A DNA stretch of 64,000 nucleotides from Rhodocyclaceae bacterium (GTDB lineage: Bacteria > Pseudomonadota > Gammaproteobacteria > Burkholderiales > Ga0077523). The translations under genes and the position numbers were made by a program. Location of the stretch: assembly GCA_020248405.1 (NCBI GenBank), contig JADCHQ010000035.1:21712-85711 (forward strand), given 5' to 3'. Of this stretch, positions 25,970-34,864 are shown piece by piece (within the stretch, counting starts at the first letter, position 1; each line of letters opens with the position of its first letter). The notes beneath the pieces were generated by a model. It made no database searches. It was not told the DNA's origin and was given only the letters and a program-made list of their open reading frames with translations.

Positions 25970-27508
25970 TCAGGCGTTCGCCTTGTCTTTCTTTGCCACG
26001 TAGCCGTAGGAGGCGTTGCTGCGGCCAGTGTCGCCGCCAAGGCGGAGATACTCTTCCTTGATGGCGGCGAGCTTGTCGGACGTGAACGCCGGGCCCTGGA
26101 CCATGCGCAGGTCGAGGTTGTAGAGATGCGCGGAGTTCAGACCGAAGATCTTCTGCTTCACCTCGCTGTTCGGGCCCCCCAGGCGGGTGGTCCACTTCAT
26201 CTTCTTCATGATGTCATCGGGGATCTCGAGCCGCCGCAGGGCCTCGATCTGCCATTGCGGGCTGCCGTACCACACCGAGTCGGTACCCCAAACCACGCGT
26301 TCGGCGCCCATCAGGTTCACCAGCTGCCCCATGAAGGCGGCGCAGAAGCGCGGATTGGTGACGCAGGTGGAGGCGAAGGTGGTGCCGATTTCGGCGTATA
26401 CGTTGTTGACGCCGAATTTCTCCGGGATGCGGGCGAGGTCGGTGGCCCACTGGATGTAGCCGTCCTTCTCGAACTGGGCCATCTCCTTGTCCGGCGCATC
26501 GGCCAGCCAGGGCCGCATGGCGGCGTGGTAGATGACGAAGTTCATCTGCGGCCAGTCCTTGGCGGCCTTGCCCAGATCGTTCACGGTGGCGCTTTCCCAG
26601 GTGCCCGCGAAAGCCTTTTCGTAGTCGCGCGGCATCAGGCCCTTGTGGATGCAGATGGTGTTGATGCCCGACTTGACGGCCTTCTCGTAGAAGGGGTACA
26701 TCAGCTTTTCGTCATCCAGGCGCCAGGCGTACTTGGACGGACCGAAGGGATCGCCGATGGTGTAGGACTTCCAGGACACGGGCTTCAGCTGGTCGATGGC
26801 GCGGTCCACTTCATCCATCCAGTTGGGATACTTCGGCGTGATCACCGAGTGGCCCACCATGCGCGTGCCGCCAGCGAGCTTGTTCACGGCGCGGCAGGCG
26901 TTCTGGATGGCGTCGTTTGAGATCAGCCACCAGGACGGGTCGTCGAAGGGCGCACCCGACAGCAGCGACACCTTCGTGTCGGAGTCGAGGAAGATCTCCT
27001 TCAGGTAGTTGTCCATCTTGTAACGGGCCAGGGTCATGGGCGCTTCGTTGATGCGCGAATTGACCTTGGCGCCCACGGCCCACTTGGTGAGCCCCACGAG
27101 ACCCTCCTGCTTGAAGTCGTCGCGGATGAAGTGGGTCTGGTCGTCGAAGATGAACTGGTTGGAGAGCTGGCTGGCGCGGTAGGCCGACATCTCCATGTCG
27201 CCGGCTTCCGCCTCGGACACGTCGAACACCGGGCCGAACACCTTGTTCATGGCGGCAAAGGCGGTGGCCATGCCGGCGCTGGTGGCCAGGAAGGTGCGCC
27301 GGTCCATGCCGTGGCGCTTGGCCTGCACATCGGCCATTTCCTTGATCAGGCCCTCCACCTGACGCTGCTGCTCGGTTTGCGGCAGGGGGTTGTACTCACC
27401 GTTGGAGACCATCTGGGTGGGAACGGGCGAGCGGAATGCAACCTCGTCCGCAGCCTCCACCGTTTTCATCTCCTCGTCGCTCATGTGAACGCCGATGTGT
27501 CTTTGCAT
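25970..27508 (-). CDS. Amidohydrolase family (PF04909-like) protein with internal twin-arginine motif
   Basis: A 512-residue metal-dependent hydrolase of the Amidohydrolase_2 / ACMSD-like superfamily. Visible segments include FIFDDQTHFIRDDFK, TICIHKGLM, MNFVIYHAAMRPW, VYAEIGTTFA and VVWGTDSVWYGSPQWQIEAL with the conserved late Asp. A canonical twin-arginine motif, MDRRTFLATSAGMATAFAAM, begins near residue 68, after a charged N-terminal extension. Either the extension is a long Tat n-region or the true start is internal; AGGAG lies 7 bases before the ATG at 27508, which supports the long form. Substrate unknown. It follows a small Cys-rich secreted protein gene and is closed by a strong terminator. 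Confidence 0.8.
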   Translation of the reverse strand: MQRHIGVHMSDEEMKTVEAADEVAFRSPVPTQMVSNGEYNPLPQTEQQRQVEGLIKEMADVQAKRHGMDRRTFLATSAGMATAFAAMNKVFGPVFDVSEAEAGDMEMSAYRASQLSNQFIFDDQTHFIRDDFKQEGLVGLTKWAVGAKVNSRINEAPMTLARYKMDNYLKEIFLDSDTKVSLLSGAPFDDPSWWLISNDAIQNACRAVNKLAGGTRMVGHSVITPKYPNWMDEVDRAIDQLKPVSWKSYTIGDPFGPSKYAWRLDDEKLMYPFYEKAVKSGINTICIHKGLMPRDYEKAFAGTWESATVNDLGKAAKDWPQMNFVIYHAAMRPWLADAPDKEMAQFEKDGYIQWATDLARIPEKFGVNNVYAEIGTTFASTCVTNPRFCAAFMGQLVNLMGAERVVWGTDSVWYGSPQWQIEALRRLEIPDDIMKKMKWTTRLGGPNSEVKQKIFGLNSAHLYNLDLRMVQGPAFTSDKLAAIKEEYLRLGGDTGRSNASYGYVAKKDKANA

Positions 27509-27647
27509 TGCGGTACTCCTTCCATCTGGGGGTAGGATTCAAACAACCGGGACAGCTTGTGCTTCCAGACACGGGCGCGGCATCGGGCGAACGATTCGCG
27601 CCATGCCGCCGCGCCGCCCTCGCGGGCCGCGCGCACTGGCGGGGTGG

Positions 27648-27908
27648 TTACTTCTTCTTGTCGTCGAAGGTGTAGGGCTTGTCTTCCTCGACCTTTCCAT
27701 CGCACGCCGCCGCCATGTTCTTCTTGGCGTTGGTGCACGCCGTGAACTGGGACATCATGTCGGTTGAATTGGGGTCGCAGAAAAACTCCATCTGTTTCTT
27801 GGCGTCCTCGCAATTACCCGCGCGGGTGTCGGCTGCCTGCGCACTTGCGCACAGCCCCGCCAACAACACCGCGACGGTTGTGTGAACGATGTAACGGCTG
27901 CACTGCAT
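27648..27908 (-). CDS. Small secreted cysteine-containing protein, function unknown
   Basis: An 86-residue protein with a clear signal peptide (hydrophobic TTVAVLLAGLCASAQAA, cleavage near residue 26). The mature part is about 60 residues with four Cys spaced C-x10-C-x13-C-x9-C (NCEDAKKQMEFFC, ACTNAKKNMAAAC) and a very charged KKK tail. The two pairs could form disulfides in the periplasm. GGAGG lies 5 bases before the ATG. It precedes the Tat-motif amidohydrolase on the same strand with a 139-base gap and no terminator seen, so it is probably its partner. No known family recognised. Confidence 0.72.
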   Translation of the reverse strand: MQCSRYIVHTTVAVLLAGLCASAQAADTRAGNCEDAKKQMEFFCDPNSTDMMSQFTACTNAKKNMAAACDGKVEEDKPYTFDDKKK

Positions 27909-28208
27909 CGGGCTCCTCCCTGAACTCGGAGAACTCGAATCACCAGGTCCGGCGGCGCGGCCCTGGAATGGACACCGGCCTGTGCCGGCGAAGGAGCGTT
28001 GCGAAGGTCTCGCTCCGGAAGGAGGCGCGCACCGCACATCCGGTCGGACCCCGCGCCACCGGGTCTGTGTCCGGGTACGGCAGGTTCAATGTGCTGTCGC
28101 GCCGCATGACCCAATGCTTGTGGCCCGAGGCCATGCGTGCCCGGAGTCTATGCCCTGAAAATTCCGGGCGTCAAAAGGAACCCATGGTGCGGCGCAGCAG
28201 GCTTGCGG
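27909..28208. other. Intergenic region
   Basis: 300 bases between the small Cys-rich protein gene and the 3' end of the enolase-superfamily gene, both on the minus strand. It should carry the promoter of the small-protein / amidohydrolase operon. No gene, hairpin or repeat was recognised. Confidence 0.3.
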
Positions 28209-29303
28209 TCAGACGGCGAAGCGGCGCAGCGCATCCTCGTCCCACTCCACCCCGGTGCCCGGGCGCTGCGAGGTCAGCACCTGGCCGTCGCGAAGCACGG
28301 GCGGCTCGCGCAGGATGGGCACCGCCCAGTCCATGTATTCCAGCCAGTGGCAGGTGGGCGTGGCCGCCAGCAGGTGGGCGCTGATCTCGGGAAACAGGTG
28401 GCTCGACATCTCCATGCCGTGGGCGTGGGCGAGGGCGGCGGCGCGCATCCAGCCCGTGACGCCGCCGATGCGCTGCACGTCCGGCATGACGAAATCCATG
28501 GCGCGGGCCTCCAGTGCCTTGCGCAGATCGGCGGGCCCGAGCAGGTTTTCGCCGATCTGCACCGGCGTGCGCAGCGCCTCGGCCACGCGCGCGCAGCCCG
28601 CATAGTCGTCGTGCTTGATGGGCTCCTCGATCCAGTGCAGCCCCTCGTCGTCCAGGGCGCGGCCGCGGCGGATGGCCTCGTTCCAGGTGAGGCTCTGGTT
28701 GAAGTCGCACATCACCGTGATGCGCCCGCCCACGCGCTTCATCACTGTGCGCACCGCCGCCAGGTCCTGGGAGAAATCCGGGCGCCCCACGCGCACCTTC
28801 ACCGCCGAGAAGCCCCCCTCGGCGGCCAGCCGTTCGGCCTCGTCGGCGAGCCTGGCAGGATCACCGATCCACAAACCGCAACTGTTGTAGGCGCGGATCG
28901 GCCGCGGACTGCTTCCCAGCAGCGTGGCCAGGGGCAGATCGTTGGCGCGCGCCAGTGCGTCCCAGGCGCACATGTCCAGCCCGGCCAGGGCCAGCCCCAG
29001 GATGCCCGGGGTGTCCAGCAGCGTGAGACGGCGGCGCAGCTTGGCGTCCAGATCGGCAGGCGCCAGCGGTTCGCCGCGCACCATGTCGGAGAGGCCCTCG
29101 ACCATGGCCACCAGCGGCCGCAGCGTCGCCGGCGTGAAGGCGAACAGGTAGGCGTGCCCGCTGATGCCCTGTTCGGTTTCCAGATCCAGCGTCACCAGGG
29201 GTGCGGTGGGCATGGCGCCGGAGGCCGAGGCGGGCGGAATGCGAAAGGGCACCATCAGCGCGCGGGCGCGCAGGGCGCGGATGGCGGGCGGGGCAAAGGA
29301 CAT
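28209..29303 (-). CDS. Enolase-superfamily enzyme (mandelate racemase / muconate lactonizing group)
   Basis: A 364-residue enzyme of the enolase superfamily, which abstracts a proton alpha to a carboxylate. The metal ligands are visible as Asp in VMCDFNQSL, Glu in HWIEEPI and Glu in QIGENL; a His in MEMSSHLFPE fits the mandelate-racemase-type general base. The second-strand motif is KVRV, a K-x-R rather than the K-x-K of mandelate racemase, so the reaction is probably a sugar-acid dehydration or related step rather than racemisation. AGGAGA precedes the ATG. It lies about 100 bases after a ketopantoate-reductase-like gene on the same strand. Confidence 0.82.
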   Translation of the reverse strand: MSFAPPAIRALRARALMVPFRIPPASASGAMPTAPLVTLDLETEQGISGHAYLFAFTPATLRPLVAMVEGLSDMVRGEPLAPADLDAKLRRRLTLLDTPGILGLALAGLDMCAWDALARANDLPLATLLGSSPRPIRAYNSCGLWIGDPARLADEAERLAAEGGFSAVKVRVGRPDFSQDLAAVRTVMKRVGGRITVMCDFNQSLTWNEAIRRGRALDDEGLHWIEEPIKHDDYAGCARVAEALRTPVQIGENLLGPADLRKALEARAMDFVMPDVQRIGGVTGWMRAAALAHAHGMEMSSHLFPEISAHLLAATPTCHWLEYMDWAVPILREPPVLRDGQVLTSQRPGTGVEWDEDALRRFAV

Positions 29304-29405
29304 GGCGAGTCTCCTGGCGAGGGTCGTTGGTGGAGGCGGAGGACAGGGAGGCCGCGAGGGCATCAACGGCGGCAGTGCAGCGGAGCCGGGCGCGCCGCGC
29401 GGCGC

Positions 29406-30332
29406 TCACGCTTTCTCGTGGCGGCCGTTGGCGTGCAACTTGAGCGCCACGTACACGAAGCGGTGGCCAGGCGTGGCCACGCCCAGGCGCTCGCCCTCGC
29501 GCACCACGGCACCCGACAGCCAGGGCAGTTCCAGCCGCAGGCCCCGTTGCAGGTCGCCCAGCATGGATGCGTGCATCTGCGGCGGCAGGGCGTCGAGGCG
29601 CTTCATCACCAGCTCCACGGTGGCTTCGTCCAGCGCCACGCCGCGCGCCACACCCACAGCCACCACCTCGGCGGCCAGTTGGCGGAACAACGCACGCGTT
29701 TGCGCATCCTCGCGGATCGGTCCCAGCGGCAGGCGCACCAGTGCCGTCATGCCCGAGAGCGAGGCCAGGAACACGAATTTCTCCCAGATGGCCTTGTGGA
29801 TGTCCTCGGGCACCCTGGCCTCGATGCCGGCGCGCTGGCAGGCCGCCAGAAGCGCCTCCACCCGCGCCGAGCGCGCGTTGTCCAGTTCGCCGAGCTGCAG
29901 CATGGCCATGGTGCCGGTGTGGCGGATCACGCCGGGCGATTCGATGGCCGCGGCGATATTGGCCACCCCGCCCAGCACCCGCCCGGCGCCGAAGGCTTCC
30001 ACCAGCCGGTCCTCGGCTTCGATGCCGTTCTGGAAGGACACCACGCAGCCTGCCGGGCCCAGCAGCGCCCGCGCCGCGGCAATGGCCTCGCCGGTGGACC
30101 AGAGCTTGGTGGCAATCATCACCACGTCAGCGGGACCCGCAGCGGCCGGATCGTCGGTGGCCTCCACCGTCAGCGCCAAATCGCCGCTGGCCGACCTGAC
30201 CCGCAGGCCCTCGCGTCGCAGCGCGGCCAGGTGCTCGCCGCGGGCGATGAACACCACCGCTTCGCCCGCGTTGGCGAGCCGCCCGCCGAAGTATCCCCCC
30301 ACCCCTCCCGCGCCGATGATGGAAATGCGCAC
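29406..30332 (-). CDS. Ketopantoate reductase family oxidoreductase (PanE/ApbA-like)
   Basis: A 308-residue NAD(P)-dependent reductase. The N-terminal Rossmann motif is SIIGAGGVGGYFGGRLANAG; further family motifs are VVMIATKLWSTGEAI, VVSFQNGIEAED, GGVANIAAAIESPGVIRHTG and the C-terminal catalytic region AIWEKFVFLASLSGMTALV. The start is GTG (VRISIIGAGG), with AGGAGA 7 bases upstream. PanE reduces 2-dehydropantoate in pantothenate synthesis, but the neighbours are catabolic (enolase-superfamily enzyme downstream, divergent amidohydrolase), so it may reduce another 2-keto acid. Confidence 0.83.
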   Translation of the reverse strand: MRISIIGAGGVGGYFGGRLANAGEAVVFIARGEHLAALRREGLRVRSASGDLALTVEATDDPAAAGPADVVMIATKLWSTGEAIAAARALLGPAGCVVSFQNGIEAEDRLVEAFGAGRVLGGVANIAAAIESPGVIRHTGTMAMLQLGELDNARSARVEALLAACQRAGIEARVPEDIHKAIWEKFVFLASLSGMTALVRLPLGPIREDAQTRALFRQLAAEVVAVGVARGVALDEATVELVMKRLDALPPQMHASMLGDLQRGLRLELPWLSGAVVREGERLGVATPGHRFVYVALKLHANGRHEKA

Positions 30333-30492
30333 GGCCCGTCTCCTTTTTTCTTGGTTGCAGCCATGGCCCTGGCCTGTTGGCCGGAGTTTACTGCGCGGCG
30401 CAGCATGAGCCTCGGCCCGGCTTTCGGTAGCATGCCTTCCCATGACCGCGCCGCTTCCAGGCGCGGTGCCCCACCCACCACGGAGGAAGACC

Positions 30493-31770
30493 ATGGCTGC
30501 AAGAACGCTGTTTCGCGATATCCAGGTGCTCGACGGCAGCGGCGCGCCACCTTTCGCCGGCTCGGTGCTGGTGGAGGGCAATCGCATCAAGGCGGTGACG
30601 CCCGCCGCCACGCCCGTGCCGGCCGATGGCGCCACGGTGGTGGATGGCGGCGGAGCCACCCTGATGCCCGGGCTGGTGGAGGCGCACTCCCACCTTAGCT
30701 TCCTCGACACCGCCGATCTGGAAAGCCTGGGCTTCGTGCCCCCGGAGGAGCACATCCTGCGCACGGTGCGCAACGCCCGCAAGATGCTCGACCAGGGTTT
30801 CACTGCCTGCAACAGCGCCGCCGCCGCCAAGGCGCGGCTGGACGTGGTGCTGCGCAACGCCATCGACGCGGGCGAGTTTCCCGGCCCGCGCACCCGCGCC
30901 GCCAGCCCAGAGTTGGCCACCACCGCCGGGCTGGGCGACGTGCGTCTGCGCCACATGCACCGCGAGACCTTCGCCATCGTCTGTGACGGCGCCGACGAAT
31001 TCCGCAAGACCGCCCGCGAGATGGTGCGCGAGGGCGTGGACACCCTGAAGATCAACCCCTCGGGCGACGAGTTCGTGCCCCACGCGCGCGCTCATCAGAC
31101 GGTGATGACCGAGGCCGAGATCGCCGCGGTGTGCGAGGTGGCGCACATGCACGGCAAGCGCGTGGCGGCCCACGCCCGCAGCGCCCATTCGGTGAAGCTG
31201 TGCCTGAAGCACGGCGTGCAGGTGATCTACCACGCCACCCTGGTAGACGATGAGGCTTGCGCAGCGCTCGAAGCGGCGCGTGAGTGGTGCTTCGTGGCGC
31301 CCACCCTTGGTATCAACTACACCACCCTCAACGAGGCGGGTAAGTGGGGCATTACCACCGAGGCGGCCGAGAGCATGGGGGTGCGCCGCGAGCTCGAAAC
31401 CGGAATTGCCAACATGAAGCGCCTCAAGGCGCTGGGCGTGCGCATCCTGCCCGGCGGCGACTATGGCTTCGCGTGGAACCCCATCGGCACCAATGCCCGC
31501 GACATCGAGCATTTCGTCAACCTGCTGGGCTTCTCGCCCATGGACGCCATCGTCAGCGCCACCCGCCTGGGCGGCGAGATCATGATGCTGGGCAACGAAC
31601 TGGGCCAGGTGAAACCCGGCTATCTGGCGGACCTGCTGCTGGTGGATGGCAATCCGCTCGCCAACGTGGCCATTCTCCAGAACGCATCGAGGCTGCTGGC
31701 CATCATGAAGGACGGCACTTTCCACAAGGCGCCGGGCGCCGAGCGGGCAGCGCTGCGCCAGTCGGCCTGA
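30493..31770 (+). CDS. Amidohydrolase (imidazolonepropionase/prolidase-like subfamily)
   Basis: A 425-residue cytoplasmic metal-dependent hydrolase with the amidohydrolase barrel: first-strand GLVEAHSHLSFLD (H-x-H), K-containing VDTLKINPSGDE, GKRVAAHARSAH, HGVQVIYHATLVDD, ILPGGDYGFAW with the catalytic Asp, and the C-terminal PGYLADLLLVDGNPL composite sheet. This pattern is that of the imidazolonepropionase-like / Xaa-Pro-dipeptidase-related amidohydrolases. GGAGGA precedes the ATG. Divergent from the ketopantoate-reductase-like gene. Substrate unknown. Confidence 0.83.
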   Translation: MAARTLFRDIQVLDGSGAPPFAGSVLVEGNRIKAVTPAATPVPADGATVVDGGGATLMPGLVEAHSHLSFLDTADLESLGFVPPEEHILRTVRNARKMLDQGFTACNSAAAAKARLDVVLRNAIDAGEFPGPRTRAASPELATTAGLGDVRLRHMHRETFAIVCDGADEFRKTAREMVREGVDTLKINPSGDEFVPHARAHQTVMTEAEIAAVCEVAHMHGKRVAAHARSAHSVKLCLKHGVQVIYHATLVDDEACAALEAAREWCFVAPTLGINYTTLNEAGKWGITTEAAESMGVRRELETGIANMKRLKALGVRILPGGDYGFAWNPIGTNARDIEHFVNLLGFSPMDAIVSATRLGGEIMMLGNELGQVKPGYLADLLLVDGNPLANVAILQNASRLLAIMKDGTFHKAPGAERAALRQSA

Positions 31771-31785
31771 CGAGGGTTTGCCGCA

Positions 31786-31809
31786 CGCCCGCCGTCGTGG
31801 CGGCGGGCG
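31786..31809. terminator. Hairpin between convergent amidohydrolase and dhaK genes
   Basis: CGCCCGCCG (31786-31794) pairs perfectly with CGGCGGGCG (31801-31809) across a 6-base loop, in the 43-base gap between two convergent stop codons. It lacks a long T-run on either strand, so it may be a bidirectional, partly factor-dependent terminator or 3'-end stabiliser for the 10-kb operon on the minus strand. Confidence 0.5.
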
Positions 31810-31813
31810 TTGC

Positions 31814-32803
31814 TCAGAGTCCCCAGCGCAGCGCCGCCGTGTGCACGGGCGCATCCCACAACGCCGCGAGCGCCGGATCGAGGCTGGTCACGGTGATGGA
31901 GCAGCCGGCCATCTCCAGCGAGGTGACCAGCGACCCGGTGAGGAAGCGCGCCACCTTCAGGCCGCGGCCTTCGAGAATGCGGCGTGCCGCGTTCACCATC
32001 ACGTAGAGCTCCATGGCGGGCGTGCCGCCGAAGCCATTCACCAGCAGCAGCACCTCGCTGCCGCGCGGCGGCTCCAGGTCGGCCAGGATGGCGCCCGTCA
32101 TCTCATCGGCAATGGCGTCGGCGGTGGCGAGCTTCACGCGCCGCCGCCCGGGCTCGCCGTGGATGCCCACGCCCATCTCCATTTCGTCCTCGGCCAGGGT
32201 GAAGGTGGGCGTGCCGGCCGCCGGCACCGTGCAGGAGGTGAGGGCCACGCCCATGGAGCGCGTGCGCCTGTTGACCGCATCGCCCAGCGCCTTGAGCTGT
32301 GCGAGCCCGTCCCCCCGCTCGGCTGCCGCGCCCACGATCTTCTCCACCACCAGCGTGCCGGCCACGCCGCGCCGCCCGGTGGACCAGGTGGACTTCTCCA
32401 CCGCCACGTCGTCGTCGGTGACGACGGTGGCGATCTCCCGCCCGGCCATCTCCGCCGCCATCTGGAAGTTCATCACGTCGCCTTCATAGTTCTTGACGAT
32501 GAACAGGCAGCCTGCGCCCGTGTCCACCGCCTCGGCCGCGGCCATCATCTGGTCGGGCGTGGGCGAGGTGAACACCTGGCCCGGGCAGGCGGCGTCGAGC
32601 ATGCCGTGGCCCACGAAGCCGGCGTGCAGCGGCTCGTGGCCCGAGCCGCCGCCGGAGATCAGCGCCACCTTGCCTGGCACGGGCGCGCGGCGGCGCACGA
32701 ACTTGCGCTCCTCGCCCAGCACCAGGATGTCGGCATGGGCGGCGGCGAAGCCATCGAGGCTCTCGGCCAGGACGGTGTCGGGGGTGTTGATGAGTTTTTT
32801 CAT
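31814..32803 (-). CDS. dhaK: PTS-dependent dihydroxyacetone kinase, substrate-binding subunit DhaK
   Basis: A 329-residue DhaK. Landmarks are KKLINTPDTVLAESLDGF at the start, ISGGGSGHEPLHAGFVG with H56, FIVKNYEGDVMNF, and H215 in GVGIHGEPGRRR, the residue that binds dihydroxyacetone covalently as a hemiaminal. Length and motifs match bacterial PTS-type DhaK rather than the C-terminally fused ATP-dependent kinases. It would pass the substrate to the phospho-DhaL nucleotide coenzyme complex. Last gene of the 12-gene operon, separated from its companion dhaL/dhaM genes by HPr, Enzyme I and HTH genes. Confidence 0.92.
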   Translation of the reverse strand: MKKLINTPDTVLAESLDGFAAAHADILVLGEERKFVRRRAPVPGKVALISGGGSGHEPLHAGFVGHGMLDAACPGQVFTSPTPDQMMAAAEAVDTGAGCLFIVKNYEGDVMNFQMAAEMAGREIATVVTDDDVAVEKSTWSTGRRGVAGTLVVEKIVGAAAERGDGLAQLKALGDAVNRRTRSMGVALTSCTVPAAGTPTFTLAEDEMEMGVGIHGEPGRRRVKLATADAIADEMTGAILADLEPPRGSEVLLLVNGFGGTPAMELYVMVNAARRILEGRGLKVARFLTGSLVTSLEMAGCSITVTSLDPALAALWDAPVHTAALRWGL

Positions 32804-32831
32804 GGCGAGTCTCCGGATGGGGCGCTGCGGG

Positions 32832-33251
32832 TCAGAGGTCTTCGGTGAGCCGCGACAGGCGGCGCGCCGTTTCGAGGATCGCCTCGTCCAGCAGCCGGTT
32901 GCGGCGGGCATCGCCCAGGTCGGGCAGGATCACGGTAAGGGCGCGCGTGCCGGCGGGCCGCCGCACCAGGTCGAGACGTCGCGGGTGCGCTGTCAGGTAT
33001 GCGGCCAGGAATTCGCTGCGCTCCGCCGGGGTGAAGTGGCACACGGCGAAGATGGCATCCAGGTGCTGTGCCGGAATGGGCACGGCGTACACCGGGTTGG
33101 TGATCTGCGAGATGAAGGAGCGGTTCTTGCCCAGCGCCAGGGCAAGGCGGTGGCGGGTGCCCGAGGGACGGTTGTCCACTACGCGTTTGAGCACGCCCTT
33201 GTAGGCCGCCACGGGCGAGCCATGTTCTCGCTCGGGCTTCATGGCCGCCAT
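32832..33251 (-). CDS. Small helix-turn-helix-like protein embedded in the dha operon
   Basis: A 139-residue protein of unknown family. Residues about 28-85 (GTRHRLALALGKNRSFISQI, then PIPAQHLDAIFAVCHFTPAE) read like a Cro/XRE-type helix-turn-helix; the C-terminal third (ALTVILPDLGDARRNRLLDE) may be for dimerisation. Two starts are possible: the ATG at 33251 with GGAGG 8 bases upstream (chosen), or the ATG at 33242, which overlaps the Enzyme I TGA (ATGA). It lies between Enzyme I and dhaK genes, so it may regulate the operon. Function inferred only. Confidence 0.65.
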   Translation of the reverse strand: MAAMKPEREHGSPVAAYKGVLKRVVDNRPSGTRHRLALALGKNRSFISQITNPVYAVPIPAQHLDAIFAVCHFTPAERSEFLAAYLTAHPRRLDLVRRPAGTRALTVILPDLGDARRNRLLDEAILETARRLSRLTEDL

Positions 33252-34864
33252 GGCGGACCCTCCAGGGGGCGACGAAGGTCGCAGGCGGCAATGGCGAGCT
33301 TGGCGCGCCCCACCAGCGGCGGTGCCATGGACAGACTGCGCAGGCCGGCGTGGAGCAGCCAGGAGATGGCGGCCGGCTCGCCGCCGGCATCGCCGCACAG
33401 GCTCACCTCGACGCCGCGCATCCTTGCCGCCGCCACTACGCCGGCGATCAGCCGCAGCATGGCGGGCTGCACCGGGTCGGCCAGATCGGCCAGGGCGGGC
33501 ACGTCCCGTCCGGCAGCGGCCACGTACTGCGCCAGATCGTTGGAACCGATGGAATAGAAGTCGGCGTCGAACAGGTCGGCAGCCACCGCGCAGGCAGGCA
33601 CTTCCACCATGATGCCCAGGGCCGGCATGCGCGCCGCCACGCCGGCGCTGCCCAGAGATGCCACCGCCTCGCCCAGCAACGCCCGGGCCTGGGCGAGCTC
33701 GCGGGGCAGCGTCACCATGGGCAGCATCACCTTCAGCTCGCCGTGCACGGCGGCGCGCGCCAGGGCGCGCAACTGGGTCATGAACACTGCGGGGCGCTGG
33801 AAGCACAGCCGCAGGCCGCGCACGCCCAGGAAGGGGTTGGTCTCGGCGTCGAGGGTGAGCCCGTCGATGGGCTTGTCGCCGCCCGCGTCGAGGGTGCGCA
33901 CGGTGACGGGCCGGCCTGCAGCCCACTCGACGATGCGCCGATAGGTGAGGTACTGGGTGTCCTCGTCGGGCAGCCCGCGGCCGGCGTGGAACAGCAGTTC
34001 GGTGCGCACCAGGCCGATGCCGTCGCACAGCGCCGGGTCGAGGCCGTCGAGTTCGGCCGGATCGGCGATGTTGAGCAACACGCGCACTGCGGTGCCATCG
34101 GCGGTGGCCGCCGGGGTGCGGGCGGCGGCGGCGGCGCGATTGTCGGCCTCGCGCCGGCGTTGCGCAGTCTGTTCGAAGGCGCGGCGGGTCTCGGCACCGG
34201 GCCGCACCACCACCACGCCGCGGAAGGCATCCACCAGCGCCTCGCCGCTCAGTTCGGCCAGCATCGGCCCGAGGCCCACCACCGCAGGCACGCCGCGCGA
34301 GCGCGCCAGCATGGCCACGTGGCTGGTGGGGCTTCCGCCCATGAGCGCGAGGGCACCGCCGCGCGACCAGTCGATGGACAGGAAATCGGAGGGCGCCAGG
34401 TCCTCGCCCGCCACGATGGCGCCAGCGGGCAGTTGCACGGCGCCGGCGGTGCCGCAGAGGTGCGCCAGCACGCGATCGCGAATATCGCGCAGGTCGGCGG
34501 CCCGGGCGCGGAAGTATTCGTCATCGGCGCTTTCGTAGCCCGCTGCCTCCGCCTCCAGGGCTTCGCTCCAGGCCTCGTGCGCGGACCGGCCCGCGGCGAT
34601 GGCGCCCAGGGCGGGCGCGGCCAGCAGGTCGTCTTCCAGCATGGCCACCTGGAATTCGAGGATGGCGCCGCCCTCGGCATCGGCGCCCGCCAGCAGCGCG
34701 GCCAGGTCGGCCAGTGCGGCGGCCATGGCGGCGCGCAGGGCTCGCGCCTCCTGGGCTGGATCGTCCGAGGCGGTGCGCGCGGCGGTTGCGCGCCTCAGCC
34801 GCACCAGCTCGCCCAGGGCCATGCCCGGGGCGGCGCTGCGGCCTTCAAGACGAAGCTCGGCCAT
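33239..34864 (-). CDS. PTS Enzyme I (phosphoenolpyruvate-protein phosphotransferase), dha-dedicated
   Basis: A 541-residue full-length Enzyme I that takes phosphate from PEP and passes it to HPr. The phospho-histidine is H182 in GGSPTSHVAMLARSRG; the PEP-binding barrel carries GIGLVRTELLFH, TVRTLDAGGDKP, NPFLGVRGLRL, MVEVPACA, YSIGSNDLAQY and the catalytic Cys in VSLCGDAGGEP. In E. coli DhaM the EI-like part is a truncated domain; here it is complete and encoded separately. The ATG at 34864 was chosen over one at 34876; both overlap the HPr gene. Its stop overlaps the HTH gene start. Confidence 0.9.
   Translation of the reverse strand: MAELRLEGRSAAPGMALGELVRLRRATAARTASDDPAQEARALRAAMAAALADLAALLAGADAEGGAILEFQVAMLEDDLLAAPALGAIAAGRSAHEAWSEALEAEAAGYESADDEYFRARAADLRDIRDRVLAHLCGTAGAVQLPAGAIVAGEDLAPSDFLSIDWSRGGALALMGGSPTSHVAMLARSRGVPAVVGLGPMLAELSGEALVDAFRGVVVVRPGAETRRAFEQTAQRRREADNRAAAAARTPAATADGTAVRVLLNIADPAELDGLDPALCDGIGLVRTELLFHAGRGLPDEDTQYLTYRRIVEWAAGRPVTVRTLDAGGDKPIDGLTLDAETNPFLGVRGLRLCFQRPAVFMTQLRALARAAVHGELKVMLPMVTLPRELAQARALLGEAVASLGSAGVAARMPALGIMVEVPACAVAADLFDADFYSIGSNDLAQYVAAAGRDVPALADLADPVQPAMLRLIAGVVAAARMRGVEVSLCGDAGGEPAAISWLLHAGLRSLSMAPPLVGRAKLAIAACDLRRPLEGPPWRP

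Noticed and set aside
28137..30698. An 853-codon open frame on the plus strand
   Set aside because: Spans the antisense of two well-recognised minus-strand genes and runs through an intergenic region; composition is shadow-like.
33239..33251. Treating the HTH-like ORF as part of Enzyme I by frameshift
   Set aside because: Enzyme I already ends with a normal C-terminus and the ORF has its own ribosome site; two separate genes explain the sequence better.
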